Notes under the pieces: generated by a model | What the model saw: only the letters and a program-made list of their open reading frames with translations | Told to the model about the DNA's origin: nothing | Databases searched by the model: none | Part shown: positions 36,541 through 46,300 of the stretch, one piece after another | How the letters are laid out: each line of letters starts with the position of its first letter | How positions within the stretch are numbered: the first letter of the stretch is position 1 | From: Pseudomonas sp. Seg1 | GTDB lineage: Bacteria > Pseudomonadota > Gammaproteobacteria > Pseudomonadales > Pseudomonadaceae | Reading direction: 5' to 3' | NCBI RefSeq assembly: GCF_018326005.1 | Contig: NZ_AP021903.1 | Location: forward strand, 3,381,501-3,445,500 | DNA: 64,000 nt | Made by a program: the position numbers and the translations under genes

Positions 36541-38007
36541 ATGACCGTCTCTGAAAAAGTCCCGCGCAACAACGATCTGATCTACGGCCTCAACGACCGC
36601 CCGCACCTCACCGCGACCGTATTTGCCGCACTGCAGCATGTGCTCGCCAGTTTCGTCGGCATCATCACCCCGACCCTGATCATGGGCGGTGCCCTCGGCC
36701 TGCAAAGCGAAATTCCGTATTTGATCAGCATGGCGCTGTTCGTCTCCGGCCTCGGCACCTTCGTGCAAGCCAAGCGCTTCGGCCCGGTCGGTTCGGGGCT
36801 GCTGTGCCTGCAAGGGACGAGTTTTTCCTTTATCAGCGTGATTCTCAGCGCCGGTTTCATGGTCAAGGCGCGCGGCGGCGGCACCGATGAAATCCTCTCG
36901 ACGATCTTTGGCGTGTGCTTCTTCGCCGCGTTCATCGAGGTGGTCCTGAGCCAGTTCATCGGCAAACTGCGCATGCTGATCACCCCGGTGGTGACGGGCA
37001 CGATCATCACCCTGATGGGCTTGTCGCTGATCAAAGTGGCAATGACCGACATTGCCGGCGGTTTCGGCGCGCCTGACCTGGGCGCCGCCAGCCACATCTT
37101 CCTCGCGGCGCTGGTGATCGGCACCATCGTTGTGCTGAACCGCGTCGACGTACCGTTTCTGCGTCTGGGTGCCATCGTCATCGGCCTGACCCTCGGCTAC
37201 GTGGTGGCGTGGCTGATGGGTACCGTGGATTTCGCGACGATGCCCGAGGTGCCGCTGGTCAGCGTGCCCGTACCGTTCAAGTACGGTTTCAACTTCGACT
37301 GGGTGGCGTTCGTGCCCGTGGCGGTAATTTTCCTCGTGTCGCCGCTGGAAGCCGCCGGCGACCTGACCGCCAACTCGATGATCTCCCGGCAACCGGTGAA
37401 AGGCCCGCTGTACATCCGCCGGATCAAGTCCGGCCTGCTCGCCGACGGCCTCAACTCGGCCATGGCCGCTGTGTTCAACAGCATGCCGATGGTGACCTTC
37501 GCACAGAACAACGGGGTGATTCAGCTCACCGGCGTGGCCAGCCGTTACGTGGCGTTCTTTATCGCCGGCCTGCTGGTGGTGTTGGGGCTGTTCCCGATGA
37601 TTGGCGCTGTTCTGCAACTGATGCCGAAACCGGTGCTCGGCGGTGCGGAACTGGTGATGTTCGGCACCGTCGCCGTGGCCGGGATCAAGATTCTCGCCGA
37701 GGCCGGCCTGCATCGACGCAACATGCTCATCGTGGCGATTTCCCTGGGGATGGGCCTGGGCATCGCCGCTGTTCCGGAAGTGCTGCGCGAACTGCCGCAG
37801 GCTTTGCGCAACATCTTTGAATCGCCGATCACCGTCGGTGCCTTGTGCGCTATCGTGCTGAACATTTTCCTGCCGGAGGAATTCATCGAGCTGGAAGAAG
37901 ACGACTTCGATCCGGAAGCCTCTATTCTTCAGGTCATGGAAAACCCGGACGTCCCGGCCAAGGGTGAACCTGCCTCGGCTGCGGCTGTCGCACAGTTGAA
38001 CCGCTAA
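36541..38007 (+). CDS. NCS2 uracil/xanthine permease
   Basis: Inner-membrane nucleobase transporter of 488 residues with about 14 hydrophobic segments. Family marks are LQHVLASFVGIITPTL near residue 31, the substrate-region LQGTSFSFI near 97, SPLEAAGDLTANSM near 266, and SMPMVTFAQNNGVIQLTG near 315 (the NCS2 signature with QNNGVIxxT). The residue pattern resembles XanP-like purine permeases more than UraA. It stands alone and ends in a terminator. Confidence 0.92.
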   Translation: MTVSEKVPRNNDLIYGLNDRPHLTATVFAALQHVLASFVGIITPTLIMGGALGLQSEIPYLISMALFVSGLGTFVQAKRFGPVGSGLLCLQGTSFSFISVILSAGFMVKARGGGTDEILSTIFGVCFFAAFIEVVLSQFIGKLRMLITPVVTGTIITLMGLSLIKVAMTDIAGGFGAPDLGAASHIFLAALVIGTIVVLNRVDVPFLRLGAIVIGLTLGYVVAWLMGTVDFATMPEVPLVSVPVPFKYGFNFDWVAFVPVAVIFLVSPLEAAGDLTANSMISRQPVKGPLYIRRIKSGLLADGLNSAMAAVFNSMPMVTFAQNNGVIQLTGVASRYVAFFIAGLLVVLGLFPMIGAVLQLMPKPVLGGAELVMFGTVAVAGIKILAEAGLHRRNMLIVAISLGMGLGIAAVPEVLRELPQALRNIFESPITVGALCAIVLNIFLPEEFIELEEDDFDPEASILQVMENPDVPAKGEPASAAAVAQLNR

Positions 38008-38020
38008 AAGCTTCGCCAAT

Positions 38021-38060
38021 AAAAAGGGCTGAGCCGGCAACGGTTCAGCCCTTTTTTATT
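38021..38060 (+). terminator. Terminator after NCS2 permease
   Basis: AAAAAGGGCTGAGCC pairs with GGTTCAGCCCTTTTTT around a CGGCAAC loop: a strong stem with a T-run, 13 bases after the stop. Confidence 0.9.
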
Positions 38061-38071
38061 GAGAGATTTTT

Positions 38072-38545
38072 ATGCGCCGTTTGCACGCCGTCATCCTGTT
38101 GCTACTGCTGTTGTCGCTCAGTGCCTGCGCGCTGTTTCCCAATCGTGATCCGGTCAATATCAACGTGGTCGGCATCGAGCCACTGACCAGCCAGGATCTG
38201 GAAGTGCGCTTCGCCATCAAACTGCGCGTGCAAAACCCCAACGAAACCGCCATCGATTACAACGGCATTGCCCTGGATCTTGAAGTCAACGGCCACCCGC
38301 TGGCCTCAGGCGTCAGTGACCAGAGCGGTACGATCGCGCGCTTCTCTGAAACCGTGGTCAGTGTGCCGGTCAGCGTTTCCGCATTCTCGGTGCTACGCCA
38401 GACCCTCGGTCTGAGCCAGACACAAACCCTCGACAACCTGCCTTACGTGCTGCGCGGCAAGCTCGCCGGCGGGCTGTTCGGCACCATGCGCTTTACCGAC
38501 AGCGGCAAACTGAGCCTGCCCAAAGCCAGCGCCGCGACCTGGTAA
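38072..38545 (+). CDS. LEA14-like (WHy domain) lipoprotein
   Basis: A 157-residue lipoprotein. The signal sequence ends in the lipobox LSAC (Cys19). The mature part is a LEA type-2/WHy domain: VNINVVGIEPLTSQDLEVRF, then LRVQNPNETAIDYNGIALDLEVNG, where NPN is the family hallmark. Such proteins are linked to desiccation or stress in some organisms; the role here is unknown. It begins 64 bases after the permease stop, beyond a terminator, so it is probably its own unit. Confidence 0.85.
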   Translation: MRRLHAVILLLLLLSLSACALFPNRDPVNINVVGIEPLTSQDLEVRFAIKLRVQNPNETAIDYNGIALDLEVNGHPLASGVSDQSGTIARFSETVVSVPVSVSAFSVLRQTLGLSQTQTLDNLPYVLRGKLAGGLFGTMRFTDSGKLSLPKASAATW

Positions 38546-38598
38546 AGATGCGGTAGTCTGCGTCGTTCAACACAGACACACATGGAGGCCGCAGGTTT

Positions 38599-39144
38599 AT
38601 GGAAGACACACCGACGTTGTACACCGAACGGCTGGTCCTGCGTCCGCTGGAGCTGGCGGATGCCCACGCTGTACAACAGCAGTTTGCCCACTGGGAAGTG
38701 GTGCGCTACCTGAACGCCGCCGTGCCGTGGCCGTACCCGGAGGATGGCGCCCTCACCTACCTGCGTGACATCGCGCTACCGGCGATGGCCGCCGGCAAGG
38801 AATGGCATTGGTCGATTCGCCCGAAGACCGCGCCGCAACAGTTGATCGGCAATATCAGCCTGATGGATCAAGCAGACAACAACCGTGGACTTTGGCTGGC
38901 ACCGGCCTGGCAAGGTCAGGGGCTGATGACCGAGGCCTGTGTGGCCGTGACTGACCACTGGTTTGGAACCCTTGCTCGCCCGGTGATGCGAGTGCCGAAA
39001 GCGGCGCCGAATATCGGCTCGCGCCGCCTCTCCGAACGCGCCGGCATGCGCCTGATTCGCAGCGACGAAGACAATTTTGTCGGAGGGCGCTTTGCTCGGG
39101 ATCTCTGGGAAATCACCCGCGAGGAATGGCTGCAACAGAAGTGA
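38599..39144 (+). CDS. RimJ/RimL-type GNAT acetyltransferase
   Basis: A GNAT enzyme of 181 residues of the RimJ/RimL group. The opening LYTERLVLRPLELADAHAV is typical. RGLWLAPAWQGQGLMTEAC holds the acetyl-CoA loop (QGQGLM), and NIGSRRLSERAGMRL is the late helix with the usual Asn. The target could be a ribosomal protein N-terminus or an amino acid; not determinable here. It starts 53 bases after the lipoprotein gene. Confidence 0.88.
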   Translation: MEDTPTLYTERLVLRPLELADAHAVQQQFAHWEVVRYLNAAVPWPYPEDGALTYLRDIALPAMAAGKEWHWSIRPKTAPQQLIGNISLMDQADNNRGLWLAPAWQGQGLMTEACVAVTDHWFGTLARPVMRVPKAAPNIGSRRLSERAGMRLIRSDEDNFVGGRFARDLWEITREEWLQQK

Positions 39145-39170
39145 TCCCTGAACCCTGGATCTCTGAACCC

Positions 39171-39260
39171 TGTGGGAGCTGGCTTGCCAGCGATGGGGGC
39201 TTATCTGCCAACATCACTGTTGTTTGACCTGCCGCCATCGCTGGCAAGCCAGCTCCCACA
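39171..39260. repeat. REP pair, GGAGCTGGCTTGCCAGCGAT type
   Basis: TGTGGGAGCTGGCTTGCCAG and its reverse complement CTGGCAAGCCAGCTCCCACA flank about 50 bases, between two convergent genes. It is the same family as the inner units at 10063-10158 and the element at 63648-63736. Confidence 0.88.
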
Positions 39261-39282
39261 TGTTATGTGTCAAGCCCGAACG

Positions 39283-40206
39283 TCATGTGTTGAAGCGCAC
39301 CCCCGGTTTGGCGCGTTCGTCGACGCTCAGCTCGAAGATATCGGGCCGGGCGTAATGGCCGACCACGTCGTAGTCATACCGGGCGCGAACCAGGTCTGCC
39401 GTATCGATTTCGGCCGTCAGCAACCCCGCCTCCCCACGCAACGGCCCTGCGAGTACGTCGCCCATCGGCCCGACGATCACACTGCCACCGGCAATCAACG
39501 GACGATCCGCCGGCCAGTTGGCAATCTCCACGCCCAGTTGATTCGGCGACGCCTGCACCTGACAGGCACTGACCACAAAGCAACGGCCCTCATGGGCGAT
39601 GTGGCGCATGCTCACCTGCCACATTTCACGCTCATCCACGGTCGGCGCGCACCAGACTTCAATGCCCTTGGCGTACATCGCTGTGCGCAGCAGCGGCATC
39701 ATGTTTTCCCAGCACACCACCGCGCCGAGTTTGCCGACCTGCGTGTCGAGCACAGGCAATGTCGAGCCATCGCCCTTGCCCCAGATCAGCCGTTCGGTGC
39801 CCGTGGGCATCAGTTTGCGGTGCCTGGCTACCAGTCCGGTCTGCGGATCGAAATACAGCACCGTGCAATACAAGGTGCTGCCGGCGCGCTCGATCACGCC
39901 GATCACCAGATTGGCGCCGGTACGCGCCGACAGACCGGCCAAGGCTTCGGTTTCTGCCCCGGGTACATCAATCGCATTGGCGAAATAACGCGCATACGCC
40001 TCGCGACCTTCCGGCAACCGATAACCCAGCTGCGTGCCGAAGCCTTCGCCTTTCGGATAACCACCGAGCAACGCTTCCGGCATCACCACCAACGCCGCGC
40101 CGGACTCGATGATCGCCGCCTCCCAGCCCAGAATCTGCTCCAGGGTTTCGCCCTTGCCACCGGGCAGAGAGCCGATTTGCAGGGCAGCAACAATTGACTT
40201 TGGCAT
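39283..40206 (-). CDS. Nitrilase-superfamily hydrolase
   Basis: Carbon-nitrogen hydrolase of 307 residues. The catalytic triad is visible: Glu in [14 protein letters not shown] (about 44), Lys in [12 protein letters not shown] (about 129) and Cys in [11 protein letters not shown] (about 163). The CWENxMPL form is that of true nitrilases (branch 1), which turn nitriles into acids, and not of amidases. I chose the ATG at 40206, with GGAGTG upstream; an in-frame GTG lies at 40215. It is divergent from a LysR regulator. The substrate is not predictable. Confidence 0.9.
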   Translation of the reverse strand: MPKSIVAALQIGSLPGGKGETLEQILGWEAAIIESGAALVVMPEALLGGYPKGEGFGTQLGYRLPEGREAYARYFANAIDVPGAETEALAGLSARTGANLVIGVIERAGSTLYCTVLYFDPQTGLVARHRKLMPTGTERLIWGKGDGSTLPVLDTQVGKLGAVVCWENMMPLLRTAMYAKGIEVWCAPTVDEREMWQVSMRHIAHEGRCFVVSACQVQASPNQLGVEIANWPADRPLIAGGSVIVGPMGDVLAGPLRGEAGLLTAEIDTADLVRARYDYDVVGHYARPDIFELSVDERAKPGVRFNT

Positions 40207-40290
40207 CGCGGTCACTCCATCCGATTCAAGTGTTGCTGATTCTCCGGCGCCACGGGATCATGAATAAAGCCCCGATCACTGCTGAATGAT

Positions 40291-41205
40291 ATGAGCCAGA
40301 TGAATATCGCCAATGTCGACCTCAACCTGCTGAAAGTCTTCGAAGCGCTGCATGAGGAATCCAGTGCCAGCCGTGCAGCGTTGCGCCTGGGCGTGACGCA
40401 ATCGGCCGTCAGCGCGGCGTTGCGGCGCTTGCGTGAGGTGTATGGCGATCAACTGTTTGTGCGCACCGGCCGGGGACTCGCGCCGACGCTCAGGGCCAAT
40501 CAGCTCAAACCGGTGGTCAGCGAGGCCCTGAACAAATGCCGACAAAGCCTGGCGATGGTCGACCCGGCGGCCAATCAATACGACGGGCGTTCGGTGACCG
40601 TTGGCTTGTCGGACGACTTTGAAATCGCCTATGGCCGTCGCTTGATCGAGGAAATCGCCCGAAGCGCGCCGAAACTGCGGCTGATTTTCCGCCAGACGCA
40701 TAGCCAGATCGTCGCCCGCGCCCTGATGGAACGCAGTATCGATCTGGCGATAACCGCCGGTGGCTTTGCCGAACGCCTGCTCAGCCGTCAGGTCTTGGGT
40801 GAAGGGGGTTACGCCTGTCTGGTGGATTCGGCGAGCCTTGCGCCCGGCCAGCAGCAGATCACTCTGCACGAGTTCGTCGACCGCGAGCACATTCTGGTGT
40901 CGTCCGGCGGTTTTATCGGGATTACCGATGAGGGGCTGGCAGCGGTGGGGATGAGTCGCCGGGTATGCGCGTCGACCACGCATTTTGCTGCACTGCCTCA
41001 TCTGCTCAAGGGCAGTCAGGCCGTGGCGACGATCCCGGCACATGCCGCCGAAAGTATCGCCGCGCTTACCGGTCTGGCGTTGTTGCCCTGCCCGCTGGCC
41101 TTGCCGCGTTACCCGATCGAACTGGGCTGGCGCACCAGCACGCAGATCGACCCGGTGGTGGTGAAGGTCCGCGAGGCGATTGTCGCGTGTTTCGCCCCCG
41201 ACTGA
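40291..41205 (+). CDS. LysR-type regulator, divergent from nitrilase
   Basis: Regulator of 304 residues with a typical winged helix (DLNLLKVFEALHEESSASRA then RLGVTQSAVSAALRRLRE) and an effector domain resembling the NodD/NahR-like group. It lies 84 bases from the nitrilase gene in the opposite direction, so it probably controls it. The effector, perhaps a nitrile or its acid, is unknown. Confidence 0.9.
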   Translation: MSQMNIANVDLNLLKVFEALHEESSASRAALRLGVTQSAVSAALRRLREVYGDQLFVRTGRGLAPTLRANQLKPVVSEALNKCRQSLAMVDPAANQYDGRSVTVGLSDDFEIAYGRRLIEEIARSAPKLRLIFRQTHSQIVARALMERSIDLAITAGGFAERLLSRQVLGEGGYACLVDSASLAPGQQQITLHEFVDREHILVSSGGFIGITDEGLAAVGMSRRVCASTTHFAALPHLLKGSQAVATIPAHAAESIAALTGLALLPCPLALPRYPIELGWRTSTQIDPVVVKVREAIVACFAPD

Positions 41206-41212
41206 GGCGGCG

Positions 41213-41467
41213 TTACTTGTTCGCCGCCATCAGGCGATTGACTTCACTGCGCACCATGTTGGCGAACTCGGGTGGCGACATGCCGTCCAGTTCCGCGCGG
41301 ACCCACTCGGCCCACTTGCCCTTGCGCTTGGCGCGCTCGCCGAACAAACGCGCGGCTTCGCCTTTGGCTTTGCCCAGATTGTTCTGCCAGAGTTCGAACA
41401 GACGGGATTTCTCATCTTCCAGCGCGGCGCGCTCTGCGAGGGATTTGTCGGCCAGATTGAAACTCAT
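41213..41467 (-). CDS. Conserved small helical protein, unknown function
   Basis: A highly charged, all-helical cytosolic protein of 84 residues (DEKSRLFELWQNNLGKAKGE, then GERAKRKGKWAEWVRAEL, then ANMVRSEVNRLM). No known domain recognised. It is convergent with the LysR gene, with only seven bases between stops. Composition and periodicity support a real gene. Confidence 0.72.
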   Translation of the reverse strand: MSFNLADKSLAERAALEDEKSRLFELWQNNLGKAKGEAARLFGERAKRKGKWAEWVRAELDGMSPPEFANMVRSEVNRLMAANK

Positions 41468-41621
41468 GGGGAATTATCCTGCTGCGTAAAATGGCGACAT
41501 CTTACACGCTCGACGGAAATCTCCCGTGCAGGTTTTTGTTCACGGGCTAAATTCAGTGCAACTTTTTACAAAGCGCCACACTCCATTGATCACTGTCCAT
41601 TCAACTGCAAGGAGTCACCCA

Positions 41622-41939
41622 ATGGCCCGGAAATCCGCCGTGCAAGCCGCCGAAGACCAAATCAAGGATCAAGCCTTCAGCGAACTTCAGGCTCTGATCG
41701 AAGAGTCCGACAAACTGCTCAAGAGCAGCGCCTCACTGGTCGGTGAAGAAGCGGAGACCCTGCGCGGGCAAATCGCCCTGAAACTGCAACAGGCGCTGGA
41801 TTCGGTTTCCAGCGTACGCGACCGCACCAAACCTGCCGTCGATGCGACCGAAAGCTACATTGGCGGCCATCCATGGCAGACCGTGGCGATTTCCGCCGGT
41901 TTCGGTCTGGTGGTTGGCTTGTTGCTCGGCCGTCGTTAA
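41622..41939 (+). CDS. DUF883 (ElaB/YqjD-type) inner-membrane protein
   Basis: A 105-residue protein with a long amphipathic helical region followed by a C-terminal membrane anchor (HPWQTVAISAGFGLVVGLLLGRR). ElaB/YqjD proteins are C-tail-anchored and associate with ribosomes in stationary phase. The HPWQTVAIS segment is a family hallmark. AAGGAGTC precedes the start. Confidence 0.9.
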   Translation: MARKSAVQAAEDQIKDQAFSELQALIEESDKLLKSSASLVGEEAETLRGQIALKLQQALDSVSSVRDRTKPAVDATESYIGGHPWQTVAISAGFGLVVGLLLGRR

Positions 41940-41984
41940 GCAAAATAATTTTGAGCAGAAACTCGCACCTGAGTTTGAACTCAT

Positions 41985-42089
41985 TGTGGTGAGGGGATTT
42001 ATCCCCGATGGGGCACGAAGTGGCCCCCGCTTTTAAATTAAAAGCCGGGCCTGCTGTGCAGGCCATCGGGGATAAATCCCCTCGCTACA
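41985..42089. repeat. Repeat, GTGGTGAGGGGATTTATCCCCGATGGGG family, copy 3
   Basis: TGTGGTGAGGGGATTTATCC opens and GGATAAATCCCCTCGCTACA closes the element, between the DUF883 gene and the 3' end of the dehydrogenase gene. Confidence 0.86.
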
Positions 42090-42107
42090 TATGTATTACC
42101 AGTCAAC

Positions 42108-43148
42108 TCAATCAGCAGCCAGTTCCCGCAACTGCGCCAGCGCCTGCTGATCCAGCACGATTCCCTCAGCCAACGACTTCGCCCGCTGCAAATGCCGACG
42201 ATCGCCCGGCAAACGCTTGAGCCCGACCCCGTGCATCTGCCGCACCAGCTCTTCACTGCGCTCGGCAAAACTCTGCCCGGCAGCCTTGCTCGGGTCGATA
42301 ACGATCAGCAACTGCCCGGTCCATGGGGTTTTCGCCCCGGGATGATTCGACCAGTCGAACTCGAAGGAGAAGTTGCCGCCAGTCAGCGCCGCCGCCAACA
42401 ATTCCACCATCATCGACAGCGCCGAGCCCTTGTGCCCGCCAAACGGCAACAACGCTCCACCTTCGAGAATCGCCTTGGGGTCCTGGGTGGGCTGACCGAG
42501 GCTGTCGACGCCCATGCCTGCCGGTAACTTCTCACCTTTGCGTGCAGCGATTTGTACGTCGCCATGGGCGATTGCGCTGGTGGCCAGATCGAAGACGATC
42601 GGTGCAGCGCCGGCACGTGGTGCGGCAAAGGCTATCGGATTGGTGCCGAACAACGGCCGATCGGCGCCGTGCGGTACCACGCAGGTCATGCTGTTGACCA
42701 CGCTGAGCGCCACCAGACCTTCGTCGGCGAAGGGTTCGACATCCGGCCACAGCGCCGCAAAGTGATGGGAATTGCGAATCGCCAACACCGCGATGCCGGC
42801 ATGCCGCGCCTTCTCTACCAGCAATGGTCTGGCGGCGGCCAATGCCGGTTGGGCGAAACCGTTACCGGCATCGACGCGGACAAATCCGGGGGCGATATCT
42901 TCGACCTGAGGCACGGCATGTCCATTGACCCAGCCGCTGCTCAGGGTCGAGACGTAACCGGGAATGCGGAACACGCCATGGCTGTGGGCACCGTCGCGCT
43001 CGGCGTTGGCGCAGTTGGCGGCCAGGACTCGGGCGACCTCGGCAGAAGTGCCGTGACGCAGAAAAATCGTTTCGAGCAGTTGTGTCAGCGCTTCAAGCGA
43101 TAACACGGAGGATTCGGCGTTTGAGACGTGATCGTGTGGCGCAGACAT
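42108..43148 (-). CDS. Malate/L-lactate dehydrogenase-family reductase (DpkA-like)
   Basis: NAD(P)H-dependent oxidoreductase of 346 residues of the type-2 malate/lactate dehydrogenase family. Marks are ERDGAHSHGVFRIPGYV near residue 52 (catalytic His), AIRNSHHFAALWPDVE near 118, NSMTCVVPHG, GTNPIAFAAP and PFGGHKGSALSMMVELL. In Pseudomonas the closest described members are DpkA-like delta1-piperideine-2-carboxylate/delta1-pyrroline-2-carboxylate reductases of D-lysine and proline-analogue catabolism. The start at 43148 follows GGAG. DpkA is my preferred reading, but ureidoglycolate or sulfolactate dehydrogenase-like roles are not excluded. Confidence 0.82.
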   Translation of the reverse strand: MSAPHDHVSNAESSVLSLEALTQLLETIFLRHGTSAEVARVLAANCANAERDGAHSHGVFRIPGYVSTLSSGWVNGHAVPQVEDIAPGFVRVDAGNGFAQPALAAARPLLVEKARHAGIAVLAIRNSHHFAALWPDVEPFADEGLVALSVVNSMTCVVPHGADRPLFGTNPIAFAAPRAGAAPIVFDLATSAIAHGDVQIAARKGEKLPAGMGVDSLGQPTQDPKAILEGGALLPFGGHKGSALSMMVELLAAALTGGNFSFEFDWSNHPGAKTPWTGQLLIVIDPSKAAGQSFAERSEELVRQMHGVGLKRLPGDRRHLQRAKSLAEGIVLDQQALAQLRELAAD

Positions 43149-43391
43149 CTGAAGCTCCAGAATAATTATTGGAGGGAACAACAGCGTACGAACAACTTGC
43201 CGACCGATTAACCATGCCCGGGCGGCCGCGTGTCAACCTTCAATACCGAGCGTGTCATGGATAACCCGTCAGCCTGACACTTTTACCTGTGCACCGTGAC
43301 CTAACTATCTACCGCCTGCGCAGCAGCGTGCGGTCCTAGTCTGGCGGCTCCGTCTGCTGGCGCTGATCCATGCGCCCCGAAAAGAGCCTCG

Positions 43392-46300
43392 ATGATGACC
43401 ACCTCCGTTTCTCCCCTCCTGTTTCCCGAAACCTTGAACTCGCCCGGTTTGTGGAAAGCGCTGGCCAAGACTCATCTGCTGAATCAAAACGATTTTGACT
43501 GGCTGGCCCATGTGAAGCTGGCCTCGCACACACTGCGCAATGAGCAGAAGCCGCCCATGCTCGCCCAGCGCATTCGTATCACGGCGGGCACGCAATCACC
43601 CGTCACCCTGGCGGGAAGTTTCATCCTCAGTGCCACTCCCGATGACAACGGCGCGATCCTCTACACGCCATACGACGGCATCAAGAAATACGACAGCCTG
43701 GCGTCGCTGCAAACGGCACTTGAAGAGCGGGTGAAAAAAGCTGCCGAGGAAGATGAGTTGCTGGCGTTTCTCGGTTCGCTTCAACGCCAACAACTTGTCG
43801 AGCAACCCAGCATTGCGTTGACCTACGAGACCATCGAGGGCGATGTGTTTGATGATCAGAAGGCGGCCATTCTGGCGTCTCGACAGTTGAATGCCGAGGC
43901 CATGCTGAGCGAGTTGAAACAACTGCCATCGCTCACGGCCCTGCTGGAGACCAGCCTCGACGAGTTGCTGAAGGAACATTTTCCGAACCTGCAGCAAGGG
44001 CAGACCCGCACCAGTTTCTATACGCTGGCAGACCCGAGCGTCAAGGAGACATCCGCCCGGCACTGGCACGACTCGACCAGCCTGAGTGAAGCGGTGCTGA
44101 TGCGTTACCGCCAGCAGAACTGGCCTGCCGGGCAACTGCATGAGTTTTCCAACCCGCGCCACACCCCGATCCCCGGTGATCAGGCGCTGTGGGACAACGC
44201 CCTCAAAGCCGCGTCGGGCAAGTTGTTGGTACTGCTGTTTCACGCGATGGAAAGCTATTGGGATGGCGCCAGCGCAGAGGGCTCGACTCGCCGCGTATTT
44301 TTCGCCAAGGCCCTGCTCGAACAGGCGCGTACCGAGCTGATGATCAAACGCGAAACCGGCATCATCGATGCCGCCCAATTCGCCACCCTGCACCAGATGA
44401 TTCGCCCCGCCGCTTTGCCGACCCGCCGCGCGACCATCGAAAACGTACGGCTGTGGGAATACGAGCCCAACTACGTCGAACTGGCCGGCTCGTTGATGAT
44501 CAGTTTCAGCGAGGCCTGTCTCGACACGCCAACCCTGGGTCTGCAAGTGCTCAAGGATTACCAGGACCTGAAAGACACCGTGCAGAGCAAATTCCTCGCG
44601 GCCGGCCATGAAGACGAGTTGTATGGCCTGCTGAGCCTCGAAGAACGAAAACGCTTTGTAGGCTTCGACAAGCCCCACGTGACGGGTGTGTCGATCGGCG
44701 GCGAGATTTTCGAGGTGCTGTTCGAAGCCATCATCACCAAACAGCGGCAGAACATCGAATACGCCTTGCAGGTGTTCCGCCTCAGTGATGGTGCCGTGGA
44801 TATCCATGCGCTGTTCGACAAGGCCCTCGACATACGCGCCATGATCCAGGAACGCTTGCTGGAACTTGATGCCGGCGAGCGCTGGACCACGCGACCGGTA
44901 CTGGTGGGAGTGCAACAACCGTCCGCGGTCCTCGCAGAGAAGGCCGATAACCTGGCGCGCTCCTGCACGGGCATCGAAGCGTTGCTCACCGGGTCGTTTC
45001 GCGGCCAGCCCATTGCTACAGCGGCGGCACAGCGCAGCTACCTTGAGGGCATGCAGTCACGATTGGGGCATTCACTGTATGTCGGGGTACGCGGTGAAGC
45101 CCAATTGCGCGAACTCAGCGGGTCGCTGAAGGCTGCCGAACGGGCCATTGTCGATACCGTGTTCCATTCCGATCAACCGAGCCGCCGCGAGCGACGTTCG
45201 CTCAACGGCTTTCGGCCGGATGCCTGGTCACTGAGCGTTGAACGTGAGGGCATCCAGGCACTATTGCCCTTGGCCCACTGTGTGTTGCTGACCGAACGCG
45301 GCGGGCTCGACGATGCGCACTCCGGGCGCGCGGTGCTGTGGACGCCCGCCCTCGGGCTGGAAGTGTTCGCAGGCATCGGCATTGCACGCCAAGCGCTGGC
45401 GCGACGGCTCAAGGACCCGGTTGACAGCCTGACCCTGCTGGAAAACCTTGCCCCGCAAAAGCGCCAGCCCCATCAGCGCTACACCCTGGGCGCCTTGCGC
45501 TTGATCGAGGACGATGTGCTGCCCAACCGCGCGCAATCGGGCATCGAGCACTTTCTTGCCCGCTGTGATCAAGTACGTGAGCACATGAAAGATAAAACCG
45601 GCCTGCCCGCCGCCCTCGACAAGCTGAAGAGGACGCTGATCGACACCAACCTGCCTCGCGCCATTCACCTTGCGAAAGCCATCAATCAGCAACAGACGCT
45701 ACCGGCATGGCTGGGCATGGCACCGGTCGCTGAGCAACAACTGCACCTGGAATTGCTGGAGCAGTGGCACAGCAGCGTCGTCGACAACAAGGATTACCTC
45801 AGCGGTGTCCCGACTCTGCAGGATTACGTGGACAAGACATTGCAGTCACTGCTCGACAGCCGGTTTGCCGATAGCAAGCTCGCGCCGAAAGACATCGAGA
45901 TCACCCCGAACCTGACCCTCGCCGGCCCTGCCCTCACCCTGGGCGAATTTGCCCTGAACCATGTAAATATCGCTCAAGGCACTGGCTTCAAGGTCGCGTC
46001 AAAAACCACGCAGAAATTACCGAAAGGGTTTGACCAGGCGGCGGTCAATCAACTGTTGCTGTCGCTGGAAATACCCTCGACTTTTGCCGCGCAGGTGACC
46101 GAGGCCCTGACGGGGGATTCGACCGAGGTGCAGAAACGCAAACAACGTTTTTATCGGCAGATCCCCTGGCAACTGTTGCAGCATGCCCACGCCATGAAAC
46201 TGCAACAGCGATTGTCCGGCACGGCGTTCGACCAGATCTGCCAGGTGCTGGACATGCCTGACGGCATCGCCCGCGCGACGGTCGAGGGCGCTCATGCTCT

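Noticed and set aside
36358..38040. 560-residue minus-strand frame across the NCS2 permease
   Set aside because: It is rich in His, Asp, Arg and Gln, typical of an antisense shadow of a membrane protein, with no hydrophobic or domain features.
43149..43391. Possible regulatory element before the toxin-like gene
   Set aside because: The stretch shows only weak short inverted repeats and no recognisable promoter.
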